NCBI RefSeq assembly: GCF_002014855.1
Contig: NZ_MUYV01000001.1
Location: 536,609 to 600,608, forward strand
Direction: 5' to 3'
Source of the DNA: Moraxella porci DSM 25326
Lineage (GTDB): Bacteria > Pseudomonadota > Gammaproteobacteria > Pseudomonadales > Moraxellaceae
DNA: 64,000 nucleotides
A program made the translations under genes and the position numbers. Every line of letters starts with the position of its first letter. Within the stretch, counting starts at the first letter, position 1. The notes beneath the pieces were generated by a model, which worked only from the letters and a program-made list of their open reading frames with translations, did not search any database and had not been told where the DNA came from. This document shows, piece after piece, positions 28,891 to 37,482 of the stretch.

Positions 28891-30093
28891 TTATGACAAG
28901 CTATTTTTATAATCATCATAATCAAACTGACGCTGTACGACCACTTCGCCATCTTGACGGATAATGACAATGGACGGCATATCGACACCATTAAACCAGT
29001 TTTTCTTCACCATGGTATAAGCAGCAGCATTACCAAAGGCGACTTTATCCCCGATTTGTAGCGGTTCATCCAGTGTATAATCCCCAAAAATATCCCCCGC
29101 CAAGCACGACTTGCCACAGATACGCACCGCCGTCTCATCCGCTGTCACACCATCAAAATCACCGCCTTTAATATCATAAGCGGTATCATTGACATAAGCA
29201 AGCGGTGATGACTGACGATAAATCAGCAAATCTAACATATGCGCTTCGATGGATGCATCCACCACCGCCAAAGGCTTACCATTATGCAAGGTGTCAAGCA
29301 CGCTCGTTACCAGCACTGCCCCTTGATGTACTGATGCCTCACCAGGCTCTAGATAGATCTGTACGCCGTATTTGGTGGCGAAATCTTTGAGTCGATTGGC
29401 AAATTTATCTAAAGGATAATCAGGATCAATAAAGTGAATGCCACCGCCAAAACTCACCCAATCAAGCCGATGAAACAGCTCGCCAAATCGCCCTTCGATA
29501 TCTGCCAGACTTTGGCTAAACGCCTCAAAATCGGCATTTTCACAGTTATTATGAATCATCACACCGCTGATACTATCCGCCACTGCCATGATGGCATCAA
29601 CATCATGCTCACCAAGTCGGCTAAAGGGTCTGGCAGGATCAGCGATGATGAATGATGAATTACTGGTTTGCGGATTTAATCTTAGACCGACAGGGATGTT
29701 TTTGGCGTCAGCTTTTTTGCCAAAGCGAGCTAATTGATTAAATGAATTAAAAATAATCTTATCAGCATACTCGAGCACTTCATCAATCTCATGCTCACTA
29801 TAAGCGACGCTATAAGCGTGCGTCTCACCCCCAAAGCATTCTTTGCCAAGGCGAACTTCTTTTAAAGATGATGATGTCGTGCCGTGCAGATATGGCTTCA
29901 TCGACTCGAACACGCCCCAAGTGGCAAAGCATTTGAGCGCAAGCAATGCCTTAGCACCGCTGGTTTGGCACAGCTTTTCGGTGATGGCAAGGTTATCAAT
30001 GATGGCTCGCTCATCGAGTAGATAATACGGTGTGGGCAGTTTGGCAAGGGCTTGTTTTTGGTCGTCCGTTAAGCGATGAAAAAATTGACTCAT
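28891..30093 (-). CDS. nspC: carboxynorspermidine decarboxylase
   Basis: NspC is a PLP enzyme of the alanine-racemase-fold decarboxylases. It removes CO2 from carboxy(nor)spermidine to give norspermidine or spermidine. The 400-residue protein has the PLP lysine in ALLALKCFATWG (near residue 53), HNNCENADFEAF, SFGGGIHF, EPGEASVHQGAVLV, and the active-site cysteine block CGKSCLAGDIFGDY. It precedes the dehydrogenase by 200 bp on the same strand, giving the S-adenosylmethionine-independent polyamine route. An AAGGA ribosome site precedes the ATG at 30093. Confidence 0.95.
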   Translation of the reverse strand: MSQFFHRLTDDQKQALAKLPTPYYLLDERAIIDNLAITEKLCQTSGAKALLALKCFATWGVFESMKPYLHGTTSSSLKEVRLGKECFGGETHAYSVAYSEHEIDEVLEYADKIIFNSFNQLARFGKKADAKNIPVGLRLNPQTSNSSFIIADPARPFSRLGEHDVDAIMAVADSISGVMIHNNCENADFEAFSQSLADIEGRFGELFHRLDWVSFGGGIHFIDPDYPLDKFANRLKDFATKYGVQIYLEPGEASVHQGAVLVTSVLDTLHNGKPLAVVDASIEAHMLDLLIYRQSSPLAYVNDTAYDIKGGDFDGVTADETAVRICGKSCLAGDIFGDYTLDEPLQIGDKVAFGNAAAYTMVKKNWFNGVDMPSIVIIRQDGEVVVQRQFDYDDYKNSLS

Positions 30094-30210
30094 GGGCTTT
30101 TTCCTTGATAAAATCAGGTTGCAATTTCAGGCTTATTGTAACAAATTTTGGTGCTTTTGAGGTTAAAAAGGCAGTTTTAAAATCGATTTTGGCGGTTTTA
30201 GGGACTTACT

Positions 30211-30423
30211 ATGGCAAAACTACTCATCCTGCTTGGCGCAGTGTTATTGATTCTTGGGGTCGTGCTAAGCCTATTTCCCAATGCTTTGTCGTGGTTTGGC
30301 AAGCTGCCTGGTGATATCAGCCATCGCTCAGCTGATGGCAGCGTACGGATATATTTTCCCATCGTGACGATGATTGTCATCAGCTTGGTACTTAGTATTT
30401 TATTGAATGTTTTTCGTCGTTAG
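30211..30423 (+). CDS. DUF2905 family small membrane protein
   Basis: A 70-residue protein with two membrane helices (LLILLGAVLLILGVVLSLFP and IVTMIVISLVLSILLNVF) joined by a conserved short polar loop, WFGKLPGDISHRS. That pattern is the DUF2905 family, found in many bacteria without a known function. It reads divergently from nspC and starts at the ATG 30211. Confidence 0.83.
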   Translation: MAKLLILLGAVLLILGVVLSLFPNALSWFGKLPGDISHRSADGSVRIYFPIVTMIVISLVLSILLNVFRR

Positions 30424-30567
30424 GGGCATTAGGCGAGTTTTGATTGATAAAATAAACAAATATCGCCATCTTTGACTACAAAAAGCTACGCAGCAAGATG
30501 TATTTTGTGAATAAAGTTTGTTAAAATAACCCTCCAACTCACAGATTTTATTATAAATTGATTCATT

Positions 30568-31398
30568 ATGGATAATATTTCAGCATCAGCATCTCAGCCT
30601 GTTCATCACACTCATAAGCCCACCGATCAGCCAGTGATGGATCAGCATGTCCAAGCCAACAAGACTTCAGGTTTTCAAGCAGATGCACAGGCAGATAGCC
30701 TAATCAGCGACAGTTTGCTTTTGGGTTGGCAACAGGCATTTGGCAATATCAAACATGGCTATGTCAAAGCCGCTGACAGTCTGGTCGATGAGATCTGGGT
30801 GACATTAACCCAACAACAGGTCAACGATGCGCTGTATAAATTTGTCACCAAGAATGTCAAAATGCTACATAATCTTAAGCTTGACATCCATGAAGGCTGG
30901 CTGCGACTGTCTTGTACGGTGGATATAATGGGCATTTTTGCAACAGTGGCGAGCAATTTTGAATTGGTGCATCTGCAGCTTGATCGCCATACTCAGCGCT
31001 TGGTACTGCGACAAATCAGCGACACCGACATTATCGAACTGCACACCAAACAATGGTACAAAGCACCAGCAGCGCGCATGGCCGTGGGGGCATATCGTTT
31101 GTTTTTACGCAAAGATCCACTGCCTTTTATTTTAAGCAGCATTAAAATCAAAGGCATTCCTTTTACCGAACATAAAGGCGATGTCATCTATCTTGAGATC
31201 GGCCGTTGGCTAAAAAACAGCGAAATGATCATGACAAACCTAAAAAAAGCACAGGTCAATGACGGGGAGCTTGGGGCGCAGCAGCTGTTACTGAAGATTC
31301 AGCCGAATTTTGGTGAGATTTTAAGCCTTGGCGATCCAAACGCCGACATTATCAGCGAAAAAGACAATCCAGACAAACAAGAGCAAAAATCCAGCTGA
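30568..31398 (+). CDS. conserved hypothetical protein
   Basis: A 276-residue protein with no family I recognise. There is no signal peptide or clear membrane helix. A polar, disordered first 50 residues leads to a folded core of alternating strands and amphipathic helices (VDEIWVTLTQQQVNDALYKF, VHLQLDRHTQRLVLRQI, LPFILSSIKIKGIPFTEHKGDVIYLEI), then an acidic tail. The strand pattern and the helix containing LTQQQVNDAL loosely recall lipid-binding proteins of the LmeA/DUF2993 type, but that is only an impression. It stands alone and ends at a terminator shared with the converging gene. Confidence 0.65.
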   Translation: MDNISASASQPVHHTHKPTDQPVMDQHVQANKTSGFQADAQADSLISDSLLLGWQQAFGNIKHGYVKAADSLVDEIWVTLTQQQVNDALYKFVTKNVKMLHNLKLDIHEGWLRLSCTVDIMGIFATVASNFELVHLQLDRHTQRLVLRQISDTDIIELHTKQWYKAPAARMAVGAYRLFLRKDPLPFILSSIKIKGIPFTEHKGDVIYLEIGRWLKNSEMIMTNLKKAQVNDGELGAQQLLLKIQPNFGEILSLGDPNADIISEKDNPDKQEQKSS

Positions 31399-31446
31399 TC
31401 CGTATGTCGATTGCATCTGGCCTAACTCGATGGACTTGATCATCCA

Positions 31447-31480
31447 CTGCCCAATGCTTGAAGCTTTGGGCAGTTTGTTA
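31447..31480 (+). terminator. rho-independent terminator
   Basis: CTGCCCAA (31447-31454) pairs with TTGGGCAG (31466-31473) and is followed by TTTGTTATT. It is about 50 bp after the stop at 31398 and overlaps the end of the converging gene. Confidence 0.7.
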
Positions 31481-32188
31481 TTCTGCTATTATCAAGCGCT
31501 CAATGAGGGCCATCAATTCTACTTGCTCGACGCCTTTGGTATTAATCTGATACAGTCGATCTTTGATGATGATCTCAGCGCTATAATATACCACTGACTT
31601 TTTGCCCACGAAGCGCTCTAACTGCATCGGCACACCTAAGACTTGCTGATTTTGCAATTCTTTGATGCGCAGCAGTGGCTCGGCAACATCGATACCTGTT
31701 TCAAAAATCTCAATCCTTTGTTTGGCATCTGGCCGCTCAAACAAGCGATAAATCGTCCGATACACGCCATCAGCGATCGGATCATCATACTCACGCCCCG
31801 TCAGCACAAACCCTGCTGGCACAAGCTCATTCAGCGGCGCAGGCACAAAGACAGTGGGCTTTTTACGGCCAAAGCGATAGCTCATCTTAGCGTGCGTGGC
31901 TTGTTTAAACTGCACACTCATCGCACCTGTCAGGCTGCCTGTGCGCTGTAGTGTCTTGAGCTGTTGCCGATGGCGCTGTGGATGCTCACTTTCATTTAAG
32001 CTGATATAATTGACATAAACTGGCTTGGGATCAGCCTCTGCGGCGATCGCTTCATTGATGATGCTAACCGGCACAGGTGATGTCACCGCCTGTTTTGGTG
32101 ATGTACGCAAATACAAAAAGCCTGTCAGTGCCATTCCACCAACCACGGCAGCAGCTAAAGATATTTTTTGTTTTTTGGATAATCGCAT
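31478..32188 (-). CDS. membrane-anchored hypothetical protein downstream of yfaE
   Basis: From the ATG at 32188 (AAGGTGG ribosome site 8 bp upstream) this is a 236-residue protein with an N-terminal membrane anchor (ISLAAAVVGGMALTGFLYL, about 8-26) and a periplasmic remainder. The frame is open further upstream to 32335, inside yfaE, but the ribosome site decides the shorter form. I recognise no family. The sequence has alternating strands (AMSVQFKQATHAKMSYRFG, GVYRTIYRLFERP, QRIEIFETGIDVAEPLLRI). It follows the ferredoxin gene by 13 bp and is probably co-transcribed, but I see no link to ribonucleotide reduction. Confidence 0.65.
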   Translation of the reverse strand: MRLSKKQKISLAAAVVGGMALTGFLYLRTSPKQAVTSPVPVSIINEAIAAEADPKPVYVNYISLNESEHPQRHRQQLKTLQRTGSLTGAMSVQFKQATHAKMSYRFGRKKPTVFVPAPLNELVPAGFVLTGREYDDPIADGVYRTIYRLFERPDAKQRIEIFETGIDVAEPLLRIKELQNQQVLGVPMQLERFVGKKSVVYYSAEIIIKDRLYQINTKGVEQVELMALIERLIIAE

Positions 32189-32201
32189 TCGGCCACCCAC
32201 C

Positions 32202-32528
32202 TTATTTGGATCGTCTGGTCTCAAAGTCATCAGCCGCGTCAGGAAATAGGCTCGGTTGATTGTCATTATTGGGATAATAGCTGACTTTTGCTGTGCCATC
32301 AAGCACACAACAACACGCCAAAACCTCATTGTCATTCAATACCGCAATCGGCGCACGCACATAGCGCACAGTACCCGTATTGGTGACAAGGTTCATGCGG
32401 CAAGCACCGCAATAGCCCTGCCGACATTCATAACGCACCGTCTGATGCTCTGTGCGTATCATGCCATCGAGTAACGATTCATTGTCATGCAAATAAAATC
32501 GCGCCTCATCGGTAAAAACCCAACCCAT
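32202..32528 (-). CDS. yfaE: 2Fe-2S ferredoxin, class I ribonucleotide reductase maintenance protein
   Basis: YfaE-type ferredoxins reduce the diferric site of NrdB so that its tyrosyl radical can be regenerated. The 108-residue protein has the plant-type 2Fe-2S ligands: CRQGYCGAC (Cys-x4-Cys-x2-Cys, about 35-43) and the distal cysteine in LACCCVLDG. It lies 142 bp downstream of nrdB on the same strand, as in E. coli, which supports the role. A short C-terminal extension (PDAADDFETRRSK) is present. Confidence 0.88.
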   Translation of the reverse strand: MGWVFTDEARFYLHDNESLLDGMIRTEHQTVRYECRQGYCGACRMNLVTNTGTVRYVRAPIAVLNDNEVLACCCVLDGTAKVSYYPNNDNQPSLFPDAADDFETRRSK

Positions 32529-32626
32529 ATCATTAATCTTAATTGTATTTGTTATTATTTATCAATATAAACAGTAAAAGGGATCAAATCATCCCAGTTC
32601 AAAGCTTCATTGTAGCCGATAAAATT

Positions 32627-32647
32627 GGGCTTGTCATCAACAAGCCC
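32627..32647 (-). terminator. hairpin between nrdB and yfaE
   Basis: GGGCTTG (32627-32633) pairs with CAAGCCC (32641-32647) around a 7-base loop. On the minus strand it is followed by AATTTTATC, a weak T run. It could be an attenuating terminator that lowers yfaE expression relative to nrdB. Confidence 0.5.
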
Positions 32648-32670
32648 ATCATTTATTCTACTGTTTTCGA

Positions 32671-33801
32671 TTACAACTCAAAATCATCCAGATCGACATC
32701 ATCCAAATCAGCATCAATCTGTCCAACTAGATAAGTTGTAATTTCGGTTTCTTGTGGGGCGACTTGCACATTATCTGATGATAGCCAAGTGTTGATCCAT
32801 GGAATTGGGTTGCTTTTGGTGTCAAAAATCGTCGGCAAGCCAATCGCCATCATGCGCGTATTGGTGATGAATTCAACATATTGGCACAGAATATCACGAT
32901 TAAGTCCAATCATTGAACCATCTTTAAACAAATAATCCGCCCACGCTTTTTCTTGCTCGGCAGCACTGCGGAAAATCCCAATCGCCTCTTCTTGGCAGGC
33001 TTCAGCGATTGCCATCATCTCAGGATCATCCTTGCCTTGACGCATCAGATTGATGATATGCTGCGTGCCATTTAGGTGCAATGCCTCATCACGAGCGATC
33101 ATCTTGATGATTTTGGCGTTGCCTTCCATCAGCTTACGCTCAGCGAAGGCAAATGAACAGGCAAACGACACATAAAACCGAATCGCCTCAAGCACATTGA
33201 CAGCAACAATGCATAGATACAGCTGTTTTTTGAGATTTTGAAGCGTTACTTCATAAGTTTCGCCATCGACTTGATAAACCCCTTCGCCATGCAAATCGTA
33301 TAGCTTGGCGCAAGTATGCAAATCATCATAATATTTGGCGATGTCGGTAGCACGCTCTAGGATGTGCTGATTGTCAATGATATCATCAAAAATCTTACTC
33401 GGATCATTGACGACGTTACGGATGATGTGCGTATAGCTACGCGAGTGAATGGTCTCGCTAAACGACCATGTCTCAATCCAAGTCTCAAGTTCAGGAATCG
33501 ACACCAAAGGCAACAATACCACATTCGGGCTACGGCCTTGGATGCTGTCCAATAGCGTCTGATATTTTAGATTACTTAAAAAGATATGCTGTTCATGAGC
33601 GGATAATTCAGCAAAATCAATACGGTCTTTTGAGACATCAATCTCTTCAGGACGCCAAAAGAATGACAACTGCTTTTCGATCAGCTGCTCAAAAATTGGG
33701 TGCTTTTGTTGGTCATAACGAGAGACATTGACCGGCTGACCGAAAAACATTGGCTCTTTTAGGACATCATTTTTGGTTTGACAAAAAATAGAATAATGCA
33801 T
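32671..33801 (-). CDS. nrdB: class Ia ribonucleoside-diphosphate reductase subunit beta
   Basis: NrdB houses the diiron-tyrosyl radical cofactor that starts catalysis in NrdA. The 376-residue protein is close to E. coli NrdB along its length ([17 protein letters not shown] region, [15 protein letters not shown] with the radical tyrosine, [17 protein letters not shown] with Glu/His iron ligands, [21 protein letters not shown]). The acidic C-terminus [10 protein letters not shown] is the tail that docks on NrdA. The frame extends to a TTG at 33813, but the ATG at 33801 gives [12 protein letters not shown], the family start. No nrdA is adjacent, and it must be elsewhere in the genome. Confidence 0.97.
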   Translation of the reverse strand: MHYSIFCQTKNDVLKEPMFFGQPVNVSRYDQQKHPIFEQLIEKQLSFFWRPEEIDVSKDRIDFAELSAHEQHIFLSNLKYQTLLDSIQGRSPNVVLLPLVSIPELETWIETWSFSETIHSRSYTHIIRNVVNDPSKIFDDIIDNQHILERATDIAKYYDDLHTCAKLYDLHGEGVYQVDGETYEVTLQNLKKQLYLCIVAVNVLEAIRFYVSFACSFAFAERKLMEGNAKIIKMIARDEALHLNGTQHIINLMRQGKDDPEMMAIAEACQEEAIGIFRSAAEQEKAWADYLFKDGSMIGLNRDILCQYVEFITNTRMMAIGLPTIFDTKSNPIPWINTWLSSDNVQVAPQETEITTYLVGQIDADLDDVDLDDFEL

Positions 33802-34176
33802 AACAACACCCAAAGTTAATAAATAACACCCACCCCCAATTCGATCGATGAGCAGCAGTCTAAACTGGTTATATTACCACAAATTGATGGCTTTGTACCA
33901 GATATCGATGCTATTTTCATAAGCTGGCTTTGATTTTCTGCATTGATGTCGCATTTGTGGAATCTGATGATGGCTTGAGTAATATATCAGCCAAATTTAA
34001 GCTTATTTATAAAGTTTAATTTATCAAACAATTTTAGCAGCGGTATAAAACTGGAAAAATAAAGTTACATTTATCGCACTGAAAACTGGACATTCCAGCA
34101 GTAAAATTCCTTCGATGATGATAGATTTCATCGGTTGTTATTAATTATTAGTTAATCATTAAAAAGGTGATTGATG
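33802..34176. other. intergenic region between nrdB and the acp-like gene
   Basis: A 375-bp AT-rich region with divergent promoters. I looked for paired NrdR boxes before nrdB and do not see a convincing pair. On the acp side a small inverted repeat, CGATGA (34113-34118) and TCATCG (34128-34133), and an AAAAAGGTGA ribosome site (34161-34170) are visible. Confidence 0.5.
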
Positions 34177-34596
34177 ATGAAAACTGCATTTAAATTTATC
34201 CCTGTAATCGCACTTGCTCTAGGCAGCACAGCAGCTTTAGCAAACCCTGCGCCACACTCGGACGCCAATCAAGCTCGCCAAGACACCGTTAAAACGCGTA
34301 CTGTGAATTACAGCTGCCAAGGTGGCAAAAAAGTCGCTGTCAAATACGGCTTTAACAGACAGAATCTGCCAACTTACGCTCAAGCAGCTTTAAATGGCAA
34401 AACCCGCTTTATGCCGATCAACCTAAACCGTAGCGATGCTATTGGTACGGTGTTTGGCGATGAAGACAACTTCAGCCTGAGTGGTGCCGTCGATGCTGAT
34501 TCATTAACCCTTAACAATGTCCGCAAATCCAGCATCAACATCCAAAGCCCAGGCTCAGAGATCATCTATAAAGGCTGTACAGCTCGTAAACGCTGA
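34177..34596 (+). CDS. adhesin complex protein / MliC-like lysozyme inhibitor
   Basis: The 139-residue protein has a signal peptide (FIPVIALALGSTAALA) and a mature domain of about 100 residues. It resembles the adhesin complex protein (Acp) of Neisseria and Moraxella: VNYSCQGGKKVAVKYGFN, LPTYAQAALNGKTRFMPINL, and a closing cysteine IIYKGCTAR that could bond to the first. Acp proteins have an MliC-like beta-barrel, inhibit lysozyme and contribute to adhesion, and are studied as vaccine antigens. The ATG at 34177 is chosen because it is 6 bases after the AAGGTGA ribosome site. An ATG at 34174 is the alternative. It is monocistronic. Confidence 0.75.
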   Translation: MKTAFKFIPVIALALGSTAALANPAPHSDANQARQDTVKTRTVNYSCQGGKKVAVKYGFNRQNLPTYAQAALNGKTRFMPINLNRSDAIGTVFGDEDNFSLSGAVDADSLTLNNVRKSSINIQSPGSEIIYKGCTARKR

Positions 34597-34628
34597 TATG
34601 CTGACTGGCAAATCATAAAAATTAATTC

Positions 34629-34668
34629 AAAAAAAATGGTTCAAGCATATTGCCGAACCATTTTTTAT
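34629..34668. terminator. bidirectional rho-independent terminator
   Basis: AAAAAATGGTTC pairs with GAACCATTTTTT around a 12-base loop, with A and T runs on both sides. It serves the acp-like gene (plus) and metZ (minus). Confidence 0.85.
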
Positions 34669-34687
34669 TAATAGCAGATGGCATCAA

Positions 34688-35923
34688 TCACAGTGCATCA
34701 AGTCCGCGCGCCAAATCATTGATGATATCACGCGCATCTTCAAGGCCGACAGACAGACGAATCAAGCCATCAGTCACGCCTGCCTCAATACGCTGTTCTG
34801 GCGTCATGCGAAAATGTGTCGTGGTCGCAGGATGAGTGATTGTCGATTTGGCATCACCCAAATTATTAGTAATACTAATCACTCTTGTGCTGTCAATCAC
34901 CTGCCATGCCGCCGCTTGATCCGCCACCTCAAAGCCGATGATCGCCCCAAATGCACCGCCTGCCACCTCCAGTGCGGTGTGCTGTCTTTTGGCAACTTCA
35001 TGACTTGGATGGCTTGGCAAACCTGAAAAATGCACGTGCTTTACCTTGGGATGATTGGCAAGAAATTCAGCGACTTGATTGGCATTCTCACAGTGTGCTT
35101 TCATGCGTAATGACAAAGTCTCAAGTCCCTTTAACAGCACCCACGCATTAAATGGTGACAAGCTAATACCCCCTGTACGCACCACGCCAAATGCCTTTTC
35201 CATCAACTCATCTGAACCAACAAGCGCCCCGCCAAGCACTCGCCCTTGACCATCAATGTACTTGCTCGCCGAATGAATGACCACATCCGCACCCAACTCA
35301 AGCGGTTTTTGGATGGCTGGCGTTGCAAAGCAGTTATCCACGATCAGTAAGGCATCATGATCATGTGCAAGTTTACTTAAAAATGCCAAATCAGCAATCT
35401 GCGCCAAAGGATTGCTTGGACTTTCGCAGTACAGCACACGAGTATTGGGCTGCACGGCCTGCGTCCACGCCTCATTATCAAAGCAATCGACATAGCTGAC
35501 TTCCACGCCAAATGCCTTAAAATAGGTATCAAACAAGGCTACTGACGAACCAAATAACTGCTTGGCACATAGTAGATGATCACCTGCTTTAAGATAAGCT
35601 AAGCACATGGTCAAAATCGCACCCATACCACTGGCGGTCGCCACACAGCGTTCGCCATTTTCAAGCAGTGCTAAACGACGCTCAAAGGCTCGTACCGTCG
35701 GATTGGTATGACGGCTATAGACATTGCCTTTTTTGTTGCCATTAAAATGGTCGGCAGCATCGGCAGCTGAGCGATAGACATAGCTACTGGTGGTAAAAAT
35801 CGCCTCAGAATGCTCGCCTTCATCAGTGCGATGATAGCCACCACGCACCGCCAAGGTTTGTTCAAAAAAGCCTAAGCTTGGATCAATCGCATCAGACTGC
35901 CAGTTTGGGTCAAGTTGAGTCAT
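34688..35923 (-). CDS. metZ: O-succinylhomoserine sulfhydrylase
   Basis: MetZ makes homocysteine directly from O-succinylhomoserine and sulfide, bypassing cystathionine. The 411-residue PLP enzyme belongs to the Cys/Met metabolism family: TSGMG-type block ATASGMGAI, YCESPSNPL, VDNCFATPAIQKPLELGADVVIHSASKYIDGQGR with the PLP lysine in SASKY, and SLGDAKS-type block NNLGDAKSTITHPATTTH. The QGRVLGGALVG form favours MetZ over MetB or MetC. Two sulfate-binding proteins are encoded divergently next door, giving a sulfur-assimilation neighbourhood. Confidence 0.9.
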   Translation of the reverse strand: MTQLDPNWQSDAIDPSLGFFEQTLAVRGGYHRTDEGEHSEAIFTTSSYVYRSAADAADHFNGNKKGNVYSRHTNPTVRAFERRLALLENGERCVATASGMGAILTMCLAYLKAGDHLLCAKQLFGSSVALFDTYFKAFGVEVSYVDCFDNEAWTQAVQPNTRVLYCESPSNPLAQIADLAFLSKLAHDHDALLIVDNCFATPAIQKPLELGADVVIHSASKYIDGQGRVLGGALVGSDELMEKAFGVVRTGGISLSPFNAWVLLKGLETLSLRMKAHCENANQVAEFLANHPKVKHVHFSGLPSHPSHEVAKRQHTALEVAGGAFGAIIGFEVADQAAAWQVIDSTRVISITNNLGDAKSTITHPATTTHFRMTPEQRIEAGVTDGLIRLSVGLEDARDIINDLARGLDAL

Positions 35924-36171
35924 GAGTTATCCTTATTGTCGAAATTTGATGGTAGATATACACACTTAGCATAGCATATTTTTGACAAAATATCAGTATT
36001 TCAGCTTGATTGGTTGATTGCCCATGCTACTTGCAGGCATCGTATAAATTCCTGTTTGGAAAATACAAAGTCAATTTTGGTGTTAGAATTTCATAAAGAT
36101 TTTTTGTAAAGTATGCTAGTTTTATAAGCTTTGGCTTATGATGAATATTCACGATACCATAGGTAAAGACA

Positions 36172-37245
36172 ATGACAACTTTTAAAACCACCAAACTACT
36201 TGCAGTCACCTTAGGTGCAAGCCTTGCGCTAACCGCTTGCTCAAAATCTGAACAAAAAACTGAAACCACCGAACCTGCCAAGCCCGAAACCACAACGGCG
36301 GCAGGTGGCATCGAACTACTGAATGTCTCATACGATGTATCACGAGATTTTTATAAAGATTATAATGAAATCTTTAAAAAGCACTATCTAGCACAGCATC
36401 CAGGTGCCAAGATTGAAATCAAACAATCACACGGCGGCTCTAGTAAACAAGCCCTATCGGTGAAAAACGGCCTACAAGCGGATGTCGCTACCATGAACCA
36501 AGGCTCAGATATTGAACTGCTCGCCGATGCTAAATTGGTCGATGCCAACTGGCGTCAAGAATTCCCGAATAACGCCATTCCATTTACCAGCACCATCGTA
36601 TTTTTGGTGCGTGAAGGCAACCCAAAAGGCGTCAAAGACTGGAATGATCTAACCACCCAAGGCACCGAAATCGTCATCGCTAACCCAAAAACCACCGGCA
36701 ACGGTCGCTATGCATTCTTGGGTGCTTATGGCTACGGTCTGCATACTTTTAACAAAGATGAAGCCAAAACCAAAGACTTCGCCAAACAGCTGCTTAGCAA
36801 TGTCAAAGTCTTTGAAAACGGTGGCCGTGCTGCAACAACGACCTTTGCTCAGCGTGGCATTGGCGATGTACTCATCACCTTTGAAAACGAAGCTAATGTC
36901 ATCAAAGGCAAATTTGGTAATGTCGAAATTGTTTATCCAAGCTACACAGTCAATGCTGAGAACCCTGTTGCCGTTGTCAAGTCTGTTACCGACAGCAAAG
37001 GCACAACCGACGCTGCCAAAGAATATCTGAATTACCTGTACAGCGATGAAGCGCAGGAGCTTGCAACCAATTTCTACCTACGCCCAAGCAATGCTGACAT
37101 CCTAGCCAAACATCAGGATAAATTCCCTGCGATGACGACATTCTTCCCGAATGAAGTCTTTGGCGACTGGGCAAGCATCATGAGTACTTACTTCAGCGAA
37201 GGCGGTATCTATGACCAACTGGCTGTAGAAGCACAGAACAAATAA
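36172..37245 (+). CDS. sulfate (or thiosulfate) ABC transporter substrate-binding lipoprotein, copy 1
   Basis: A periplasmic binding protein of the Sbp/CysP family, 357 residues. The N-terminus is a lipoprotein signal (TLGASLALTAC-SKSEQ), then a Thr/Glu-rich linker, then the binding fold. Family landmarks are LLNVSYDVSRDFYKDYN, KQSHGGSSKQA, VATMNQGSDIELLA, PKTTGNGRYAFLGAYGYG, and PSYTVNAENPVAVV. These residues line the sulfate site in Sbp. It is followed by a close paralogue at 37483. No permease or ATPase genes are next to it. Its own terminator follows. Confidence 0.92.
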   Translation: MTTFKTTKLLAVTLGASLALTACSKSEQKTETTEPAKPETTTAAGGIELLNVSYDVSRDFYKDYNEIFKKHYLAQHPGAKIEIKQSHGGSSKQALSVKNGLQADVATMNQGSDIELLADAKLVDANWRQEFPNNAIPFTSTIVFLVREGNPKGVKDWNDLTTQGTEIVIANPKTTGNGRYAFLGAYGYGLHTFNKDEAKTKDFAKQLLSNVKVFENGGRAATTTFAQRGIGDVLITFENEANVIKGKFGNVEIVYPSYTVNAENPVAVVKSVTDSKGTTDAAKEYLNYLYSDEAQELATNFYLRPSNADILAKHQDKFPAMTTFFPNEVFGDWASIMSTYFSEGGIYDQLAVEAQNK

Positions 37246-37260
37246 CCGCATCAATCCATC

Positions 37261-37300
37261 AAAATCAGTCAAGATATTGTCTTGGCTGATTTTTTTGTAC
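37261..37300 (+). terminator. rho-independent terminator between the two sulfate-binding genes
   Basis: AATCAG-CAAGA pairs with TCTTG-CTGATT around a 5-base loop, then seven T, starting about 15 bp after the first gene. The two paralogues are therefore probably transcribed separately. Confidence 0.85.
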
Positions 37301-37482
37301 CCAATATTTATTAGCCGGCAGTAGCAGCTAATGGCTATTGGTTGGACTTAGGATTATTTGGAAGAAATTGCACTTATGCGATTCTGGAATAATAAAGAAA
37401 GTTTTTTGAGTTTTAACTATTTGCCAAGTTTCGATAAAGTAAGCACATCAACTGATGGTTATCTATTTTTAAGGAAAAGCAA

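Noticed and set aside
33802..34176. NrdR boxes before nrdB
   Set aside because: I looked for the paired ACACWATATATWGTGT-type motif and found no convincing pair.
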